The notes beneath the pieces are model-generated. The model did no database searches, was not told where the DNA came from, and saw only the letters and a program-made list of their open reading frames with translations. DNA of 64,000 bases from Microbacterium gallinarum (GTDB lineage Bacteria; Actinomycetota; Actinomycetes; Actinomycetales; Microbacteriaceae): NCBI RefSeq assembly GCF_014837165.1, contig NZ_JACSPM010000006.1:62001-126000 (forward strand), read 5' to 3'. A program made the position numbers and the translations under genes. Of this stretch, positions 28,055 to 36,576 are shown one piece after another (position 1 is the stretch's first letter; each line of letters opens with the position of its first letter).

Positions 28055-28284
28055 AAGACGGTTGGGGACGTCTTGCCAATGAGACGACGGTCCCCCTGCA
28101 TCTATTACGCGAGATGCGAGGAAATGTCGGGCCGCCGACACGCAACCGGGCTCCGGGTGCTGGGGACACCCGAAGCCCGGCCATCGCGAGTTATCGGTTC
28201 GTGCCCCCAAGGCCACGAGCCCCGGCGATGTAGGGACGTGGGTGTGGGGACACCCATCGTCCGGCGGATGCTGGGGACATCCGC
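28055..28284. ncRNA. Candidate structured RNA: four hairpins with a shared TGGGGA loop
   Basis: H1 28055-28074 (AAGACG arms), H2 28146-28180 (CCGGGCT-c-CGGGTG arms), H3 28234-28262 (GGACGTGGGTG arms with one bulge) and H4 28264-28284 (GCGGATG arms). Each has a different stem sequence with perfect or near-perfect pairing, but the loop always contains TGGGGA (TCCCCA on the minus strand). Different stems on one loop imply selection on the structure. Strand and transcript ends are unknown. On the minus strand it would be the 3' UTR of the DUF6326-like gene. Confidence 0.4.
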
Positions 28285-28323
28285 ATTCCGACCATATCGC
28301 TCCGTGCTCACCCGGAGGGGGTA

Positions 28324-28809
28324 TCACGCGCTCTGGTTGACGGAGCGTGTCGCGGCGCGGTAGGGGTCGACCGGAGGGGCGGGCGTGCGAGGCCAGGTCC
28401 AGGCGGAGCGCAGGATGAACGCCAGGAGAAGCACCTCGATTCCGATCGAGAGGCCGTAGAAGGCTGCCCACTCCCACGCCGCGCCTGCGGCGTTGAAGAT
28501 CGAGTACGGGATGAGGAGCGCTGCCACGACGAGATTCACCGTCCGGTTCGCTCGGGCAGGGAGCGTCATCGAGAGGACGACCATGAGTGCCGGGACCGAC
28601 ACCGATGCGAGGAAGACGGTCAACAGCGTCGCACTGATGTCGAACCTCCAGATGAAGCCATCCAGGATTCCGTCGAGGACGCCGGGCTTGTAGAAGTTCA
28701 GCACGTCGACGTAGACGTAGAGGAAGACGAAGCTCGTCCAGGCGGCGGCGAGCTTGCTGCGCACCGGCATCGGCGGGTCGTCGAGCGGGTTCTTCGTGTG
28801 GTCGGTCAT
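28324..28809 (-). CDS. DUF6326-like four-helix membrane protein
   Basis: 161 aa, ATG at 28809. Four TM helices are visible: SFVFLYVYVDVLNFY, LTVFLASVSVPALMVVLSM, VNLVVAALLIPYSIFN and YGLSIGIEVLLLAFILR. The first helix with the YVYVDVLNFYKPG motif recalls proteins listed as DUF6326. No enzymatic residues stand out. It is divergent from a TetR regulator, and its promoter is covered by palindromic operator DNA. It is therefore the likely target of that repressor, as in many TetR/membrane-protein pairs. Confidence 0.8.
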   Translation of the reverse strand: MTDHTKNPLDDPPMPVRSKLAAAWTSFVFLYVYVDVLNFYKPGVLDGILDGFIWRFDISATLLTVFLASVSVPALMVVLSMTLPARANRTVNLVVAALLIPYSIFNAAGAAWEWAAFYGLSIGIEVLLLAFILRSAWTWPRTPAPPVDPYRAATRSVNQSA

Positions 28810-28836
28810 CGGTCTTCTTTCGTCAGGACACGGTTC

Positions 28837-28879
28837 GTACACCGTACGTCGTACGCTGTACTATGGTCGTACGCTGTAC
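28837..28879. promoter_or_regulatory. TetR operator region
   Basis: 28837-28861 is a 25-bp palindrome with one mismatched pair around its centre (arms GTACA.CGTACG). Its right half CGTACGCTGTAC recurs at 28868-28879, an 18-bp shift. It lies between the divergent tetR and membrane-protein genes. Confidence 0.7.
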
Positions 28880-28888
28880 GGTTGTCAA
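28860..28888 (-). promoter_or_regulatory. Promoter of DUF6326-like gene
   Basis: TTGACA (28883-28888) and CATAGT (28860-28865) with a 17-bp spacer on the minus strand. The spacer is the repeated operator half-site, so repressor binding would block it. Confidence 0.6.
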
Positions 28889-28915
28889 GTCGTCCCCCCA
28901 GAGTGAGGAGATCCC

Positions 28916-29599
28916 GTGCCCCCGGAACAACGCCAAGACGCGCCGGATGCGGGGCTGAGCACGCAGCGGGTGGTGGCGGAGGCGGTCCGGCTCGCCGACC
29001 GCGAGGGGGTCGACGGGCTGAGCATGCGACGGCTGGCCGGTGTGCTCGACGCGGGCGCGATGTCGCTCTACCACTACGTGGCGAACAAGGAGGAGCTGCT
29101 CGACGCCATGGTCGACACGGTGTTCGACGAGATCGAACTGCCGAGCGACGGCGTCGACTGGCAGTCCGCGATGCGACGGCGGGCGGTGTCCGTCCGATCG
29201 GTTCTCGCACGCCATCGGTGGGCGATCGGCCTGCTGGAGTCGCGGACATCACCGGGGCCGGCGAACCTCCGCTACCACGAGGCGGTGATCGCGTGCCTGC
29301 GCAAGGCGGGCTTCTCCGTCGCGATGGCGACGCATGCCAATTGGCTGCTCGACAGCTACGTCTACGGGTTCGCCCTGCAGGAGGCCGGACTGCCGTTCGA
29401 CACCACCGACGAGCTCGCGCACATGGCCGAGGACGTCTACCTCCCCCAGCTTCCGCCGGACGAGTTCCCGTACCTGAATGAATCGGCCGCTGCGCTCGCC
29501 GCGGCCGGGCAAGGACCGGACGAGGAGTTCACCTTCGGGCTCGAACTCGTCCTCGCGGGCCTGGAGTCTGTGCGAGCCTCGGCACAGCCGGACGGATGA
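28916..29599 (+). CDS. TetR-family transcriptional regulator
   Basis: 227 aa from a GTG with SD GAGGAG. The N-terminal HTH (QRVVAEAVRLADREGVDGLSMRRLAGVLDAGAMSLYHYVANKEELLDAM, by position residues 17-60) has the TetR signature LYHYVANKEELL. The C-terminal part resembles the TetR_C ligand domain (WAIGLLES, LDSYVYGFALQE). It should repress the divergent membrane-protein gene and possibly itself through the palindrome between them. The inducer is unknown. Confidence 0.92.
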   Translation: MPPEQRQDAPDAGLSTQRVVAEAVRLADREGVDGLSMRRLAGVLDAGAMSLYHYVANKEELLDAMVDTVFDEIELPSDGVDWQSAMRRRAVSVRSVLARHRWAIGLLESRTSPGPANLRYHEAVIACLRKAGFSVAMATHANWLLDSYVYGFALQEAGLPFDTTDELAHMAEDVYLPQLPPDEFPYLNESAAALAAAGQGPDEEFTFGLELVLAGLESVRASAQPDG

Positions 29600-29604
29600 A
29601 CGAA

Positions 29605-29634
29605 GAGGGACGGATGCCGCAGCATCCGCCCCTC
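29605..29634. terminator. Bidirectional hairpin between tetR and nrdF
   Basis: CGGATGC-CGCA-GCATCCG, extended by GAGGG/CCCTC across one mismatch. It lies just after the tetR stop and 20 bp beyond the nrdF stop of the convergent gene. Confidence 0.65.
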
Positions 29635-29654
29635 CTCGAGTCACGCGCGTCGCG

Positions 29655-30659
<1,005 letters not shown>

Positions 30660-32816
30660 TCACAGCGTGCAGGAGACGCACTCGGTCATGTCGGTGCCCT
30701 CCAGCGCCATCTGACGCAGGCGGATGTAGTAGATCGTCTTGATGCCCTTGCGCCAGGCGTAGATCTGGGCCTTGTTGATGTCGCGCGTGGTCGCGGTGTC
30801 CTTGAAGAACAGCGTGAGCGACAGACCCTGGTCGACGTGCTGGGTCGCGGCGGCGTAGGTGTCGATGACCTTCTCGTAGCCGATCTCGTACGCGTCCTGG
30901 TAGTACTCCAGGTTGTCGTTCGTCATGAACGCCGCCGGGTAGTAGACGCGGCCGAGCTTGCCTTCCTTGCGGATCTCGACCTTCGCCGCGATCGGGTGGA
31001 TCGACGACGTCGAGTTGTTGATGTACGAGATCGAGCCGGTCGGCGGCACCGCCTGCAGGTTCTGGTTGTAGATGCCGTACTGCTGGATCGACGCCTTCAG
31101 CTCGCGCCAGTCGTCCTGCGTCGGGATGTGGTGGCCGGCGAACATCTCGGCGACCTTCTCGGTGGCGGGGACCCACTCCTGGTCGATGTACTTGTCGAAG
31201 AACTCGCCCGACGCATACTTCGAGTCCTCGAACCCGTCGAACGTCTCGCCGCGCTCGATCGCGATCTTGTTCGAGGCCCGCAGCGCGTGGAACAGGATCG
31301 TGTAGAAGTAGATGTTCGTGAAGTCGACGCCCTCTTCCGAGCCGTAGTAGACGTGCTCGCGGGCGAGGTAGCCGTGCAGGTTCATCTGGCCCAGGCCGAT
31401 CGCGTGCGAGCGGTCGTTGCCGTCCTCGATGGAGCGCACCGAGGCGATGTGGCTCTGCTGGCTGACGGCGGTGAGAGCGCGGATGCTCGCCTCGACCGTC
31501 TTGGCGAGGTTGCCGCCGTCCATCGCGAGGGCGATATTGAGCGAGCCCAGGTTGCAGGAGATGTCCTTGCCGATCTGCGCGTACGAGAGGTCCTCGTTGT
31601 ACGTGGTCGGCGTGTTGACCTGCAGGATCTCGGAGCACAGGTTGGACATGTTGATCCGGCCCTTGATCGGGTTGGCCTTGTTCACCGTGTCCTCGAACAT
31701 GATGTACGGGTAGCCCGACTCGAACTGGATCTCGGCGAGCGTCTGGAAGAACTCGCGCGCGTTGATCTTCGTCTTCTTGATGCGCGGGTCGTCGACCATC
31801 TCGCGGTACTTCTCGGTGACCGAGATGTCGCCGAAGGGCACGCCGTAGACGCGTTCGACGTCGTACGGCGAGAAGAGGTACATGTCTTCGTCGTTCTTGG
31901 CGAGCTCGAACGTGATGTCGGGCACCACGACGCCCAGCGACAGCGTCTTGATGCGGATCTTCTCGTCGGCGTTCTCGCGCTTGGTGTCGAGGAAGCGCAT
32001 GATGTCGGGGTGGTGCGCGCTGAGGTACACCGCGCCGGCGCCCTGACGCGCGCCGAGCTGGTTGGCGTAGCTGAAGCTGTCTTCGAGGAGCTTCATGACG
32101 GGGATGATGCCCGACGACTGGTTCTCGATCTGCTTGATCGGCGCACCCGACTCGCGGACGTTCGACAGCAGGAGCGCGACGCCGCCGCCGCGCTTGGAGA
32201 GCTGCAGCGCGGAGTTGATGCCGCGGGCGATCGACTCCATGTTGTCTTCGATGCGCAGCAGGAAGCACGAGACGAGCTCGCCGCGCTGAGCCTTGCCGGC
32301 GTTGAGGAAGGTCGGCGTGGCCGGCTGGAAGCGGCCGCTGATGATCTCGTCGACGAGCGAGATCGCGAGCTCCTGGTCGCCGTCGGCGAGCGCGAGGGCG
32401 GTCATGACCACGCGGTCTTCGAAGCGCTCGAGGTAGCGCTTGCCGTCGAAGGTCTTGAGCGTGTAGCTCGTGTAGTACTTGAACGCGCCGAGGAAGGTCT
32501 CGAAGCGGAACTTCTTGCCGTAGGCGAAGTCGTCGAGCTCCTGGATGAACTCGAACGGGTACTTCGCGAGCACCTCGGGCTCGTAGTACTCCTTCTCGAC
32601 GAGGTAGTCGAGGCGCTCCTTCAGCGAGTGGAAGAAGACGGTGTTCTGGTTCACGTGCTGCAGGAAGTACTCCCGCGCGGCGCGCTTGTCGGCGTCGAAC
32701 TGGATCTTCCCGTCGGCGTCGTAGAGGTTCAGCATCGCGTTGAGGGCGTGGTAGTCCATGCCCTCGAAGCGCGCCTCTGTCTTCAAGTCCTTCTCTGTCA
32801 CTGCAGCGTCTGCCAT
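30660..32816 (-). CDS. nrdE: Class Ib ribonucleotide reductase alpha subunit NrdE
   Basis: 718 aa catalytic subunit that reduces NDPs to dNDPs. Residues seen: redox Cys184 in LVSCFLL, the active-site trio in NLCSE (Asn392, Cys394, Glu396), Cys in [10 protein letters not shown], the paired Tyr of the radical path in TIYYIR and the C-terminal shuttle pair CVSC (713-716). The N-terminal ATP-cone of class Ia enzymes is absent, as expected for NrdE. The start overlaps the nrdI end by 19 bp. SD GAGGGA lies before the ATG. Confidence 0.97.
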   Translation of the reverse strand: MADAAVTEKDLKTEARFEGMDYHALNAMLNLYDADGKIQFDADKRAAREYFLQHVNQNTVFFHSLKERLDYLVEKEYYEPEVLAKYPFEFIQELDDFAYGKKFRFETFLGAFKYYTSYTLKTFDGKRYLERFEDRVVMTALALADGDQELAISLVDEIISGRFQPATPTFLNAGKAQRGELVSCFLLRIEDNMESIARGINSALQLSKRGGGVALLLSNVRESGAPIKQIENQSSGIIPVMKLLEDSFSYANQLGARQGAGAVYLSAHHPDIMRFLDTKRENADEKIRIKTLSLGVVVPDITFELAKNDEDMYLFSPYDVERVYGVPFGDISVTEKYREMVDDPRIKKTKINAREFFQTLAEIQFESGYPYIMFEDTVNKANPIKGRINMSNLCSEILQVNTPTTYNEDLSYAQIGKDISCNLGSLNIALAMDGGNLAKTVEASIRALTAVSQQSHIASVRSIEDGNDRSHAIGLGQMNLHGYLAREHVYYGSEEGVDFTNIYFYTILFHALRASNKIAIERGETFDGFEDSKYASGEFFDKYIDQEWVPATEKVAEMFAGHHIPTQDDWRELKASIQQYGIYNQNLQAVPPTGSISYINNSTSSIHPIAAKVEIRKEGKLGRVYYPAAFMTNDNLEYYQDAYEIGYEKVIDTYAAATQHVDQGLSLTLFFKDTATTRDINKAQIYAWRKGIKTIYYIRLRQMALEGTDMTECVSCTL

Positions 32817-33262
32817 CGTTCCAATCCCTCGCTTACGCGTTCCACGTCTTCAGGCGTGCCGAAAACCTCTAGCCGGTACAAGTGCGGCACATGACACTTG
32901 CGGCTGATGATGTCACCGGCGATGCAGAAGTGCTCGCCGAAGTTGGTGTTGCCCGCGGAGATGACTCCGCGGATCAGGCTCCGGTTGTGCTCGTCGTTGA
33001 GGAACCGGATCACCTGTTTGGGAACGGCGCCCTTCTCCTCGCCCCGGCCCTGGCCTCCGCCATACGTCGGCGTGACGAGGATGAAGGGTTCGTCGACCAC
33101 GAGGGCCGGATCCGTCGGATGCAGCGGGATCCGGACCGCTCTCGCCCCGAGCTTCTCGATGAAGCGGGCCGTGTTGCCCGAAACGCTTGAGAAGTAGACG
33201 AGGAGCGGTGCCGCGGTCGCCCGCCCGGCAACCGCGTCTCGCTGTGCGATCGCGGTTGCCAT
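32798..33262 (-). CDS. nrdI: Flavodoxin-like NrdI
   Basis: 154 aa. FMN protein that supplies oxidant to assemble the Mn cofactor of NrdF. Motifs: [19 protein letters not shown] (phosphate-binding loop), VTPTYGGG and [15 protein letters not shown]. The ATG at 33262 is 4 bp after the nrdH stop. Earlier in-frame codons would overlap nrdH and give a low-complexity extension, so I rejected them. Confidence 0.95.
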   Translation of the reverse strand: MATAIAQRDAVAGRATAAPLLVYFSSVSGNTARFIEKLGARAVRIPLHPTDPALVVDEPFILVTPTYGGGQGRGEEKGAVPKQVIRFLNDEHNRSLIRGVISAGNTNFGEHFCIAGDIISRKCHVPHLYRLEVFGTPEDVERVSEGLERWQTLQ

Positions 33263-33266
33263 GGCG

Positions 33267-33500
33267 TCACGCGAGTCGCGAGGCGAGCTCGTCGATCTTG
33301 TCGGGACGGAAGCCCGACCAGTGGTCTTCATCGGTGATGACGACGGGCGCCTGGAGGTAGCCCAGCGCCTTGACCTGCTCGAGGGCCGAAGGGTCCTCCG
33401 AGAGGTCGTGGATCTCGTATTCGATGCCCTTCGAGTCAAGGGCTCGGTAGGTCGCGGTGCACTGCACGCACGCGGGCTTCGTGTAGACGGTGATCGCCAT
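33267..33500 (-). CDS. nrdH: Glutaredoxin-like NrdH redoxin
   Basis: 77 aa. Thioredoxin-fold electron donor for Nrd[15 protein letters not shown] carries the CVQC redox pair, and the C-terminal WSGFRPDKI is the NrdH signature. I took the ATG at 33500. An ATG at 33533 (12 codons earlier, MSGFEGKD) has a possible SD farther off and cannot be excluded. It is first in nrdHIEF, with the long regulatory region upstream. Confidence 0.95.
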   Translation of the reverse strand: MAITVYTKPACVQCTATYRALDSKGIEYEIHDLSEDPSALEQVKALGYLQAPVVITDEDHWSGFRPDKIDELASRLA

Positions 33501-33562
33501 GTTGATCGTGTCTTTCCCCTCAAATCCGCTCATTTTCCGGCAGGCCCCCCGCCGGGAGTCCA

Positions 33563-33578
33563 ATACTACATATGGGTA
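33563..33578. promoter_or_regulatory. Candidate NrdR box
   Basis: ATACTACATATGGGTA agrees at 11 of 16 positions with the NrdR-type sequence ACACTACATATAGTGT. A clear second box at three helical turns is not visible, which weakens the call. Confidence 0.3.
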
Positions 33579-33624
33579 CCGACATTGGATAGCACCACAA
33601 GGGCTAGTAGTTACATCCGTGTGA

Positions 33625-33677
33625 TTTTCCACCGCTCTCCCCATGTACAACACAGGTTGTCCACCGTTTCATCCACA
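33625..33677. promoter_or_regulatory. Cluster of DnaA-box-like words
   Basis: TTTTCCACC (33625), TTGTCCACC (33657) and TCATCCACA (33669) resemble the actinobacterial DnaA box TTGTCCACA at 7-8 of 9 positions. Binding is inferred only. Confidence 0.3.
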
Positions 33678-33744
33678 GGACGCCCCCTGATCTGGAACCT
33701 GAAAAAGGCCTGAATCACAGGCGTTTCGGATGCCGCGGCAACGG

Positions 33745-33801
33745 CTCTCCACAGGTCTGACGCTAGATCGCCCCTCCGACATCAAATCTGCCTGTGGAGA
33801 G
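33745..33801. repeat. Inverted repeat CTCTCCACAGG / CCTGTGGAGAG
   Basis: 11-bp perfect arms at 33745-33755 and 33791-33801 with a 35-bp centre, between nrdH and the MFS gene. Each arm holds a TCCACA word like a DnaA-box core. Confidence 0.7.
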
Positions 33802-33888
33802 ACGTCTTCGGCGTGTCGCGGCGTGTCGGGTCGGCGCCCCCGTCGAAGCGATCGAGCGACCCGATCTCGCCGCCGCCGGAGGCCGCGC

Positions 33889-33894
33889 TAACGT
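33889..33894 (+). promoter_or_regulatory. -10 box (TAACGT) of MFS gene
   Basis: TAACGT ends 6 bp before the GTG at 33901. There is no SD, so the gene is probably leaderless. Confidence 0.6.
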
Positions 33895-33900
33895 TGTTCC

Positions 33901-35106
33901 GTGGCGGGCTACCGGGATCTTCTTCGCACTCCGGGCGTCGGCCGCATCATCGCCGCTCAGCTGACCGCGCGCTTCCCCAACGGGATGACGAGCCTTGCGA
34001 TCCTGCTGCACATCGAGCACGTCACCGGCTCGTACGGCGCGGCGGGTCTCGTGCTCGCGGCCGCCTCGATCGGGCAGGCGATCGCCGGACCCGTGACCAG
34101 CCGCTGGATGGGCCGGTGGGGCATGCGCCTCGTCATCACGTCGACGATGATCGTGTGCGCGCTGTCGATCACCGCGATCGCCCTGCTCGCACTGCCGCTG
34201 CCCGGGTACATGGCCCTCGGATTCGTGAGCGGCCTGTCGACGCCGCCGATCCAGTCCGCCGCCCGGACGATCTATCCGAAGCTCGTCACCTCGAAGCAGC
34301 TGACGCCGCTCTTCTCGCTCGACGCGTCGCTCCAGGAGATCATCTGGATCATCGCGCCCGTGGTCATCACGCTCGTCGCGACGCAGATCGGCACCGTGCA
34401 GGCGCTGCTGCTGATCGTCGTGATCCTCATCGGCGGCGGATCGTGGTTCATCCTCTCCCCCGAGGTCGGGCGCGTCCGCATCCCGCGCAGCCGCCGCAGC
34501 ATCGGCAAGGTGCTCACCAAGACCCCGGTGCTGCTCGCGACCGTGGTCGGGTTCCTCCTCATCGGCGCCTGCTCGGCGGTGGAGGCCGGCGTCGTCGCGA
34601 CGTTCGACCACGGCGGCCTCGAGGCCGGAATCGTGCTCGCCCTCTTCTCGGTCGGCAGCCTCGCCGGCGGCCTCGGGTTCGGGCACATCCCGATCGGGCC
34701 GTGGGCGATGGCCCGCCGACTCGCGATCGTCACCGTCGGCCTCGCCCTCACGATCGTCTCGCTCAACGTGTTCTGGCTGGGCGGCACCCTCGTGCTGGCC
34801 GGCATCGGCATCGCCCCCGCCCTGGCCGTGCTGTTCGCCATGACGTCGGCGAGCGTGAAGTTCAGCGACACCGCAGAGGCGTTCGGCTGGGTCGGCACGG
34901 GCCAGCTCATCGGCGCAGCGGCCGGATCCGCCATCGCCGGCTTCCTGATCGACGACCTGGGCCCGACCGGCGCCTACGTCGCCGCGACCGCCTTCGCCGC
35001 GGCGGGCCTCCTCGTGGCGGTCGCCTTCGTACGCGGCTTCCCCGACCTGCGCGGCCGCGACGCGAGCCCGATCCCCGACACCGAGCCGGTCCCCACCGTC
35101 ACTTAG
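33901..35106 (+). CDS. MFS transporter
   Basis: 401 aa with about 12 hydrophobic helices in two six-helix halves. The first cytoplasmic loop, VTSRWMGRWGMRLV, is the usual MFS loop 2-3 signature (G-x3-D/R-R-x-G-R-R) in variant form. The long central loop contains RIPRSRRSIGKVL. It resembles the actinobacterial MFS proteins with FPNGMTSLAILL near the start, for which no substrate is known. A GTG start directly after a -10 box is chosen. Confidence 0.9.
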   Translation: MAGYRDLLRTPGVGRIIAAQLTARFPNGMTSLAILLHIEHVTGSYGAAGLVLAAASIGQAIAGPVTSRWMGRWGMRLVITSTMIVCALSITAIALLALPLPGYMALGFVSGLSTPPIQSAARTIYPKLVTSKQLTPLFSLDASLQEIIWIIAPVVITLVATQIGTVQALLLIVVILIGGGSWFILSPEVGRVRIPRSRRSIGKVLTKTPVLLATVVGFLLIGACSAVEAGVVATFDHGGLEAGIVLALFSVGSLAGGLGFGHIPIGPWAMARRLAIVTVGLALTIVSLNVFWLGGTLVLAGIGIAPALAVLFAMTSASVKFSDTAEAFGWVGTGQLIGAAAGSAIAGFLIDDLGPTGAYVAATAFAAAGLLVAVAFVRGFPDLRGRDASPIPDTEPVPTVT

Positions 35107-35189
35107 CCCCCGGCCCGCCCCGCCCGTCGCGCCCACCGCGCCCGGCCCGCCCCGTCCGGCGCGCCCACCGCGCCCATGCCCGCCCTCCC

Positions 35190-35262
35190 CGCCGAGACGA
35201 CGCATCCGCGACGAGACGTCGCGCCGCACACGCCGTCTCGTCGCAAACACGCTGTCTCGGCG
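35190..35262. repeat. Four-block GAGAC palindromic element (copy A)
   Basis: CGAGAC at 35193 and 35212, then GTCTCG at 35235 and 35254: spacings 19-23-19. Pairing gives a 9-bp outer stem, a symmetric 9x9 internal loop, an 11-bp inner stem (GCGACGAGACG) and a 15-nt loop. It lies in the 208-bp gap between convergent genes, beside C-rich low-complexity DNA. The same geometry recurs at 44492-44558. Confidence 0.8.
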
Positions 35263-35314
35263 CACCCCGCCCACCGCGCGCACGCCCGGCACGCACCCCA
35301 CCCGCACGACGGGG

Positions 35315-35719
35315 TCAGGCGATCCGGCGCAGCATCTCCAGCAGTGCGAGCGCATACGCGTCGGCGGGATCGGGGTAGTCGAACACGCGCTTCTCCCCCG
35401 CGAGCACGATCTCGACCTCGTAGGTGTCGGGCAGGCGGCGCAGCGCCCGGAACGCGGCGCCGAGCATGTCGCGCAGCTGGCTCTCGTGCGGCAGCCACAG
35501 GGCATCCTCGAGGGCGACCGAGTCCAGCGCCCACTCCGTCGTGCCGTTGAAGGCGAGGATGCGCCCGGTCGGATACTCGCGCGGCTCGATGGTCATCTCG
35601 CTGACCGTGAAGACGTCGGCCTCGAACTCGGGCTCGTCGAGCTGGAACCGGTCGCCCGATCGCGGGTGCCACACCAGCCCGGCGTCGCGCAGGGCGACTG
35701 CCAGTTCCGTCGAGATCAT
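35315..35719 (-). CDS. Conserved protein of unknown function (134 aa)
   Basis: The ATG at 35719 lies 6 bp after CAGGAT (leaderless type). The product begins MISTELAVALRDAGLVWHP and contains GDRFQLDEPEFEADVFTVSEM, ILAFNGTTEWALDSV and ALWLPHESQLRDML. It is mixed alpha/beta, soluble, without TM or signal peptide. The sequence recalls short actinobacterial proteins that databases sometimes label as pilus assembly protein CpaE, a label I would not trust. It is divergent from the hydrolase gene at 35775, and their -10 boxes lie back to back. Confidence 0.75.
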   Translation of the reverse strand: MISTELAVALRDAGLVWHPRSGDRFQLDEPEFEADVFTVSEMTIEPREYPTGRILAFNGTTEWALDSVALEDALWLPHESQLRDMLGAAFRALRRLPDTYEVEIVLAGEKRVFDYPDPADAYALALLEMLRRIA

Positions 35720-35761
35720 GCCACCATCCTGCCGCGGCACGGCGCACCCGCGGGCCGCTCC

Positions 35762-35767
35762 TAGGCT
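35762..35767 (+). promoter_or_regulatory. -10 box (TAGGCT) of alpha/beta hydrolase gene
   Basis: TAGGCT ends 7 bp before the ATG at 35775. There is no separate SD. Confidence 0.55.
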
Positions 35768-35774
35768 GGAGACC

Positions 35775-36545
35775 ATGCCGTCACCCGTCGTCCTTCCGCG
35801 TCTGTCCTGGGGTGCGCCCGATGCATCGCGCCGTGCCCTGCTCGTCCACGGCCTCGGATCGAACGGACCGCTGATGTGGCGTTACGGCGTCGCGCTCGCC
35901 GATGCGGGCTGGCGCGCCGACGCCGTCGACCTGCGCGGTCACGGAACCGCGCCGCGCGCGCTCGACTACACGATCGCCGCGTACGCCGCCGATCTCGCGG
36001 CCACGCGTCCGGCCGACGGCACGGCGTGGGAGCTGGTCGTCGGCCACTCGCTCGGCGCGGCGGCCTCGACCGTGGCGGTCGCCGCCGATCCCGCGTGGAC
36101 GCGCCGGCTCGTGCTCATCGACCCCGCGATCGCCCTCACCGACCGCGACCGCGAGATCGTGCGCGCGAGCCAGGAGGAGTCGTTCGCCGATCCTTCGCCG
36201 CGCGCCGTGCGCGAGGCGCACCCGCACTGGCACGAGCACGACGTCGAGCTCAAGGCCCTGTCTGCGCAGCAGGCGAGCCGCTGGGCGGTCCAGCAGACGA
36301 GCGTGCAGAACGCGGCGTGGGATGTGACGGATGCCGCGACCGCCCTCGCCGTGCCCACCCACGTGATCGCGTCCGACCCCGCGGTGTACAGCATCTTCCG
36401 CGGGAAGCCTGCCGAGTCGGTCGTCGAGGCCAACCCGCGCATCACGATGTCGGTGGTCGCCGGCGCCGGTCACTCGCCGCACCGCGACAAGCCCGAGGCG
36501 ACGATCGCGCAGTTCCTCGAGGCACTCGAAGCACTCGATACCTGA
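35775..36545 (+). CDS. Alpha/beta-fold hydrolase
   Basis: 256 aa. Oxyanion-hole motif LLVHGLGSNGPLMW, nucleophile elbow VVGHSLGAAAS (Ser), an acidic residue near VIASDPAVYS and the catalytic His in GAGHSPHRDKPEA. A helical cap lies between (ALTDRDREIVRASQEES...). It resembles esterases and epoxide-hydrolase-type proteins, but the substrate is undefined. The start is the ATG 7 bp after a -10 box. A longer in-frame ORF upstream crosses the divergent gene and was rejected. Confidence 0.9.
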   Translation: MPSPVVLPRLSWGAPDASRRALLVHGLGSNGPLMWRYGVALADAGWRADAVDLRGHGTAPRALDYTIAAYAADLAATRPADGTAWELVVGHSLGAAASTVAVAADPAWTRRLVLIDPAIALTDRDREIVRASQEESFADPSPRAVREAHPHWHEHDVELKALSAQQASRWAVQQTSVQNAAWDVTDAATALAVPTHVIASDPAVYSIFRGKPAESVVEANPRITMSVVAGAGHSPHRDKPEATIAQFLEALEALDT

Positions 36546-36559
36546 GCGGTACGTCGACC

Positions 36560-36576
36560 GATCCGGGAACCGGATC
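36560..36576. terminator. Hairpin GATCCGG-GAA-CCGGATC
   Basis: 7-bp perfect arms with a 3-nt loop, 14 bp after the hydrolase stop and touching the stop of the convergent DUF389 reading frame. Probably a bidirectional terminator. Confidence 0.6.

Larger units (their letters stand above)
27818..28323. other. 506-bp gene-free region rich in hairpins
   Basis: It lies between the start of the collagen-like gene and the stop of the DUF6326-like gene. I find no ORF with an SD or a known domain. It holds a 13-bp-arm palindrome (27985-28028) and the hairpin series at 28055-28284. GCATCT-N8-AGATGC (28108-28127) and TCGTG-N10-CACGA (28199-28218) add further stems. It may be a 3' UTR or a separate RNA gene. 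Confidence 0.7.
33501..33888. other. nrdH / MFS divergent intergenic region (388 bp)
   Basis: I see no gene. It carries a candidate NrdR box (33563-33578), DnaA-box-like words (33625-33677) and an 11-bp-arm inverted repeat (33745-33801). It separates nrdHIEF (minus) from the MFS transporter (plus). Confidence 0.7.

Noticed and set aside
28073..28363. 96-codon plus-strand frame over the hairpin region
   Set aside because: No SD, Arg-rich composition, overlaps the DUF6326-like gene end; the hairpins explain the conservation better.
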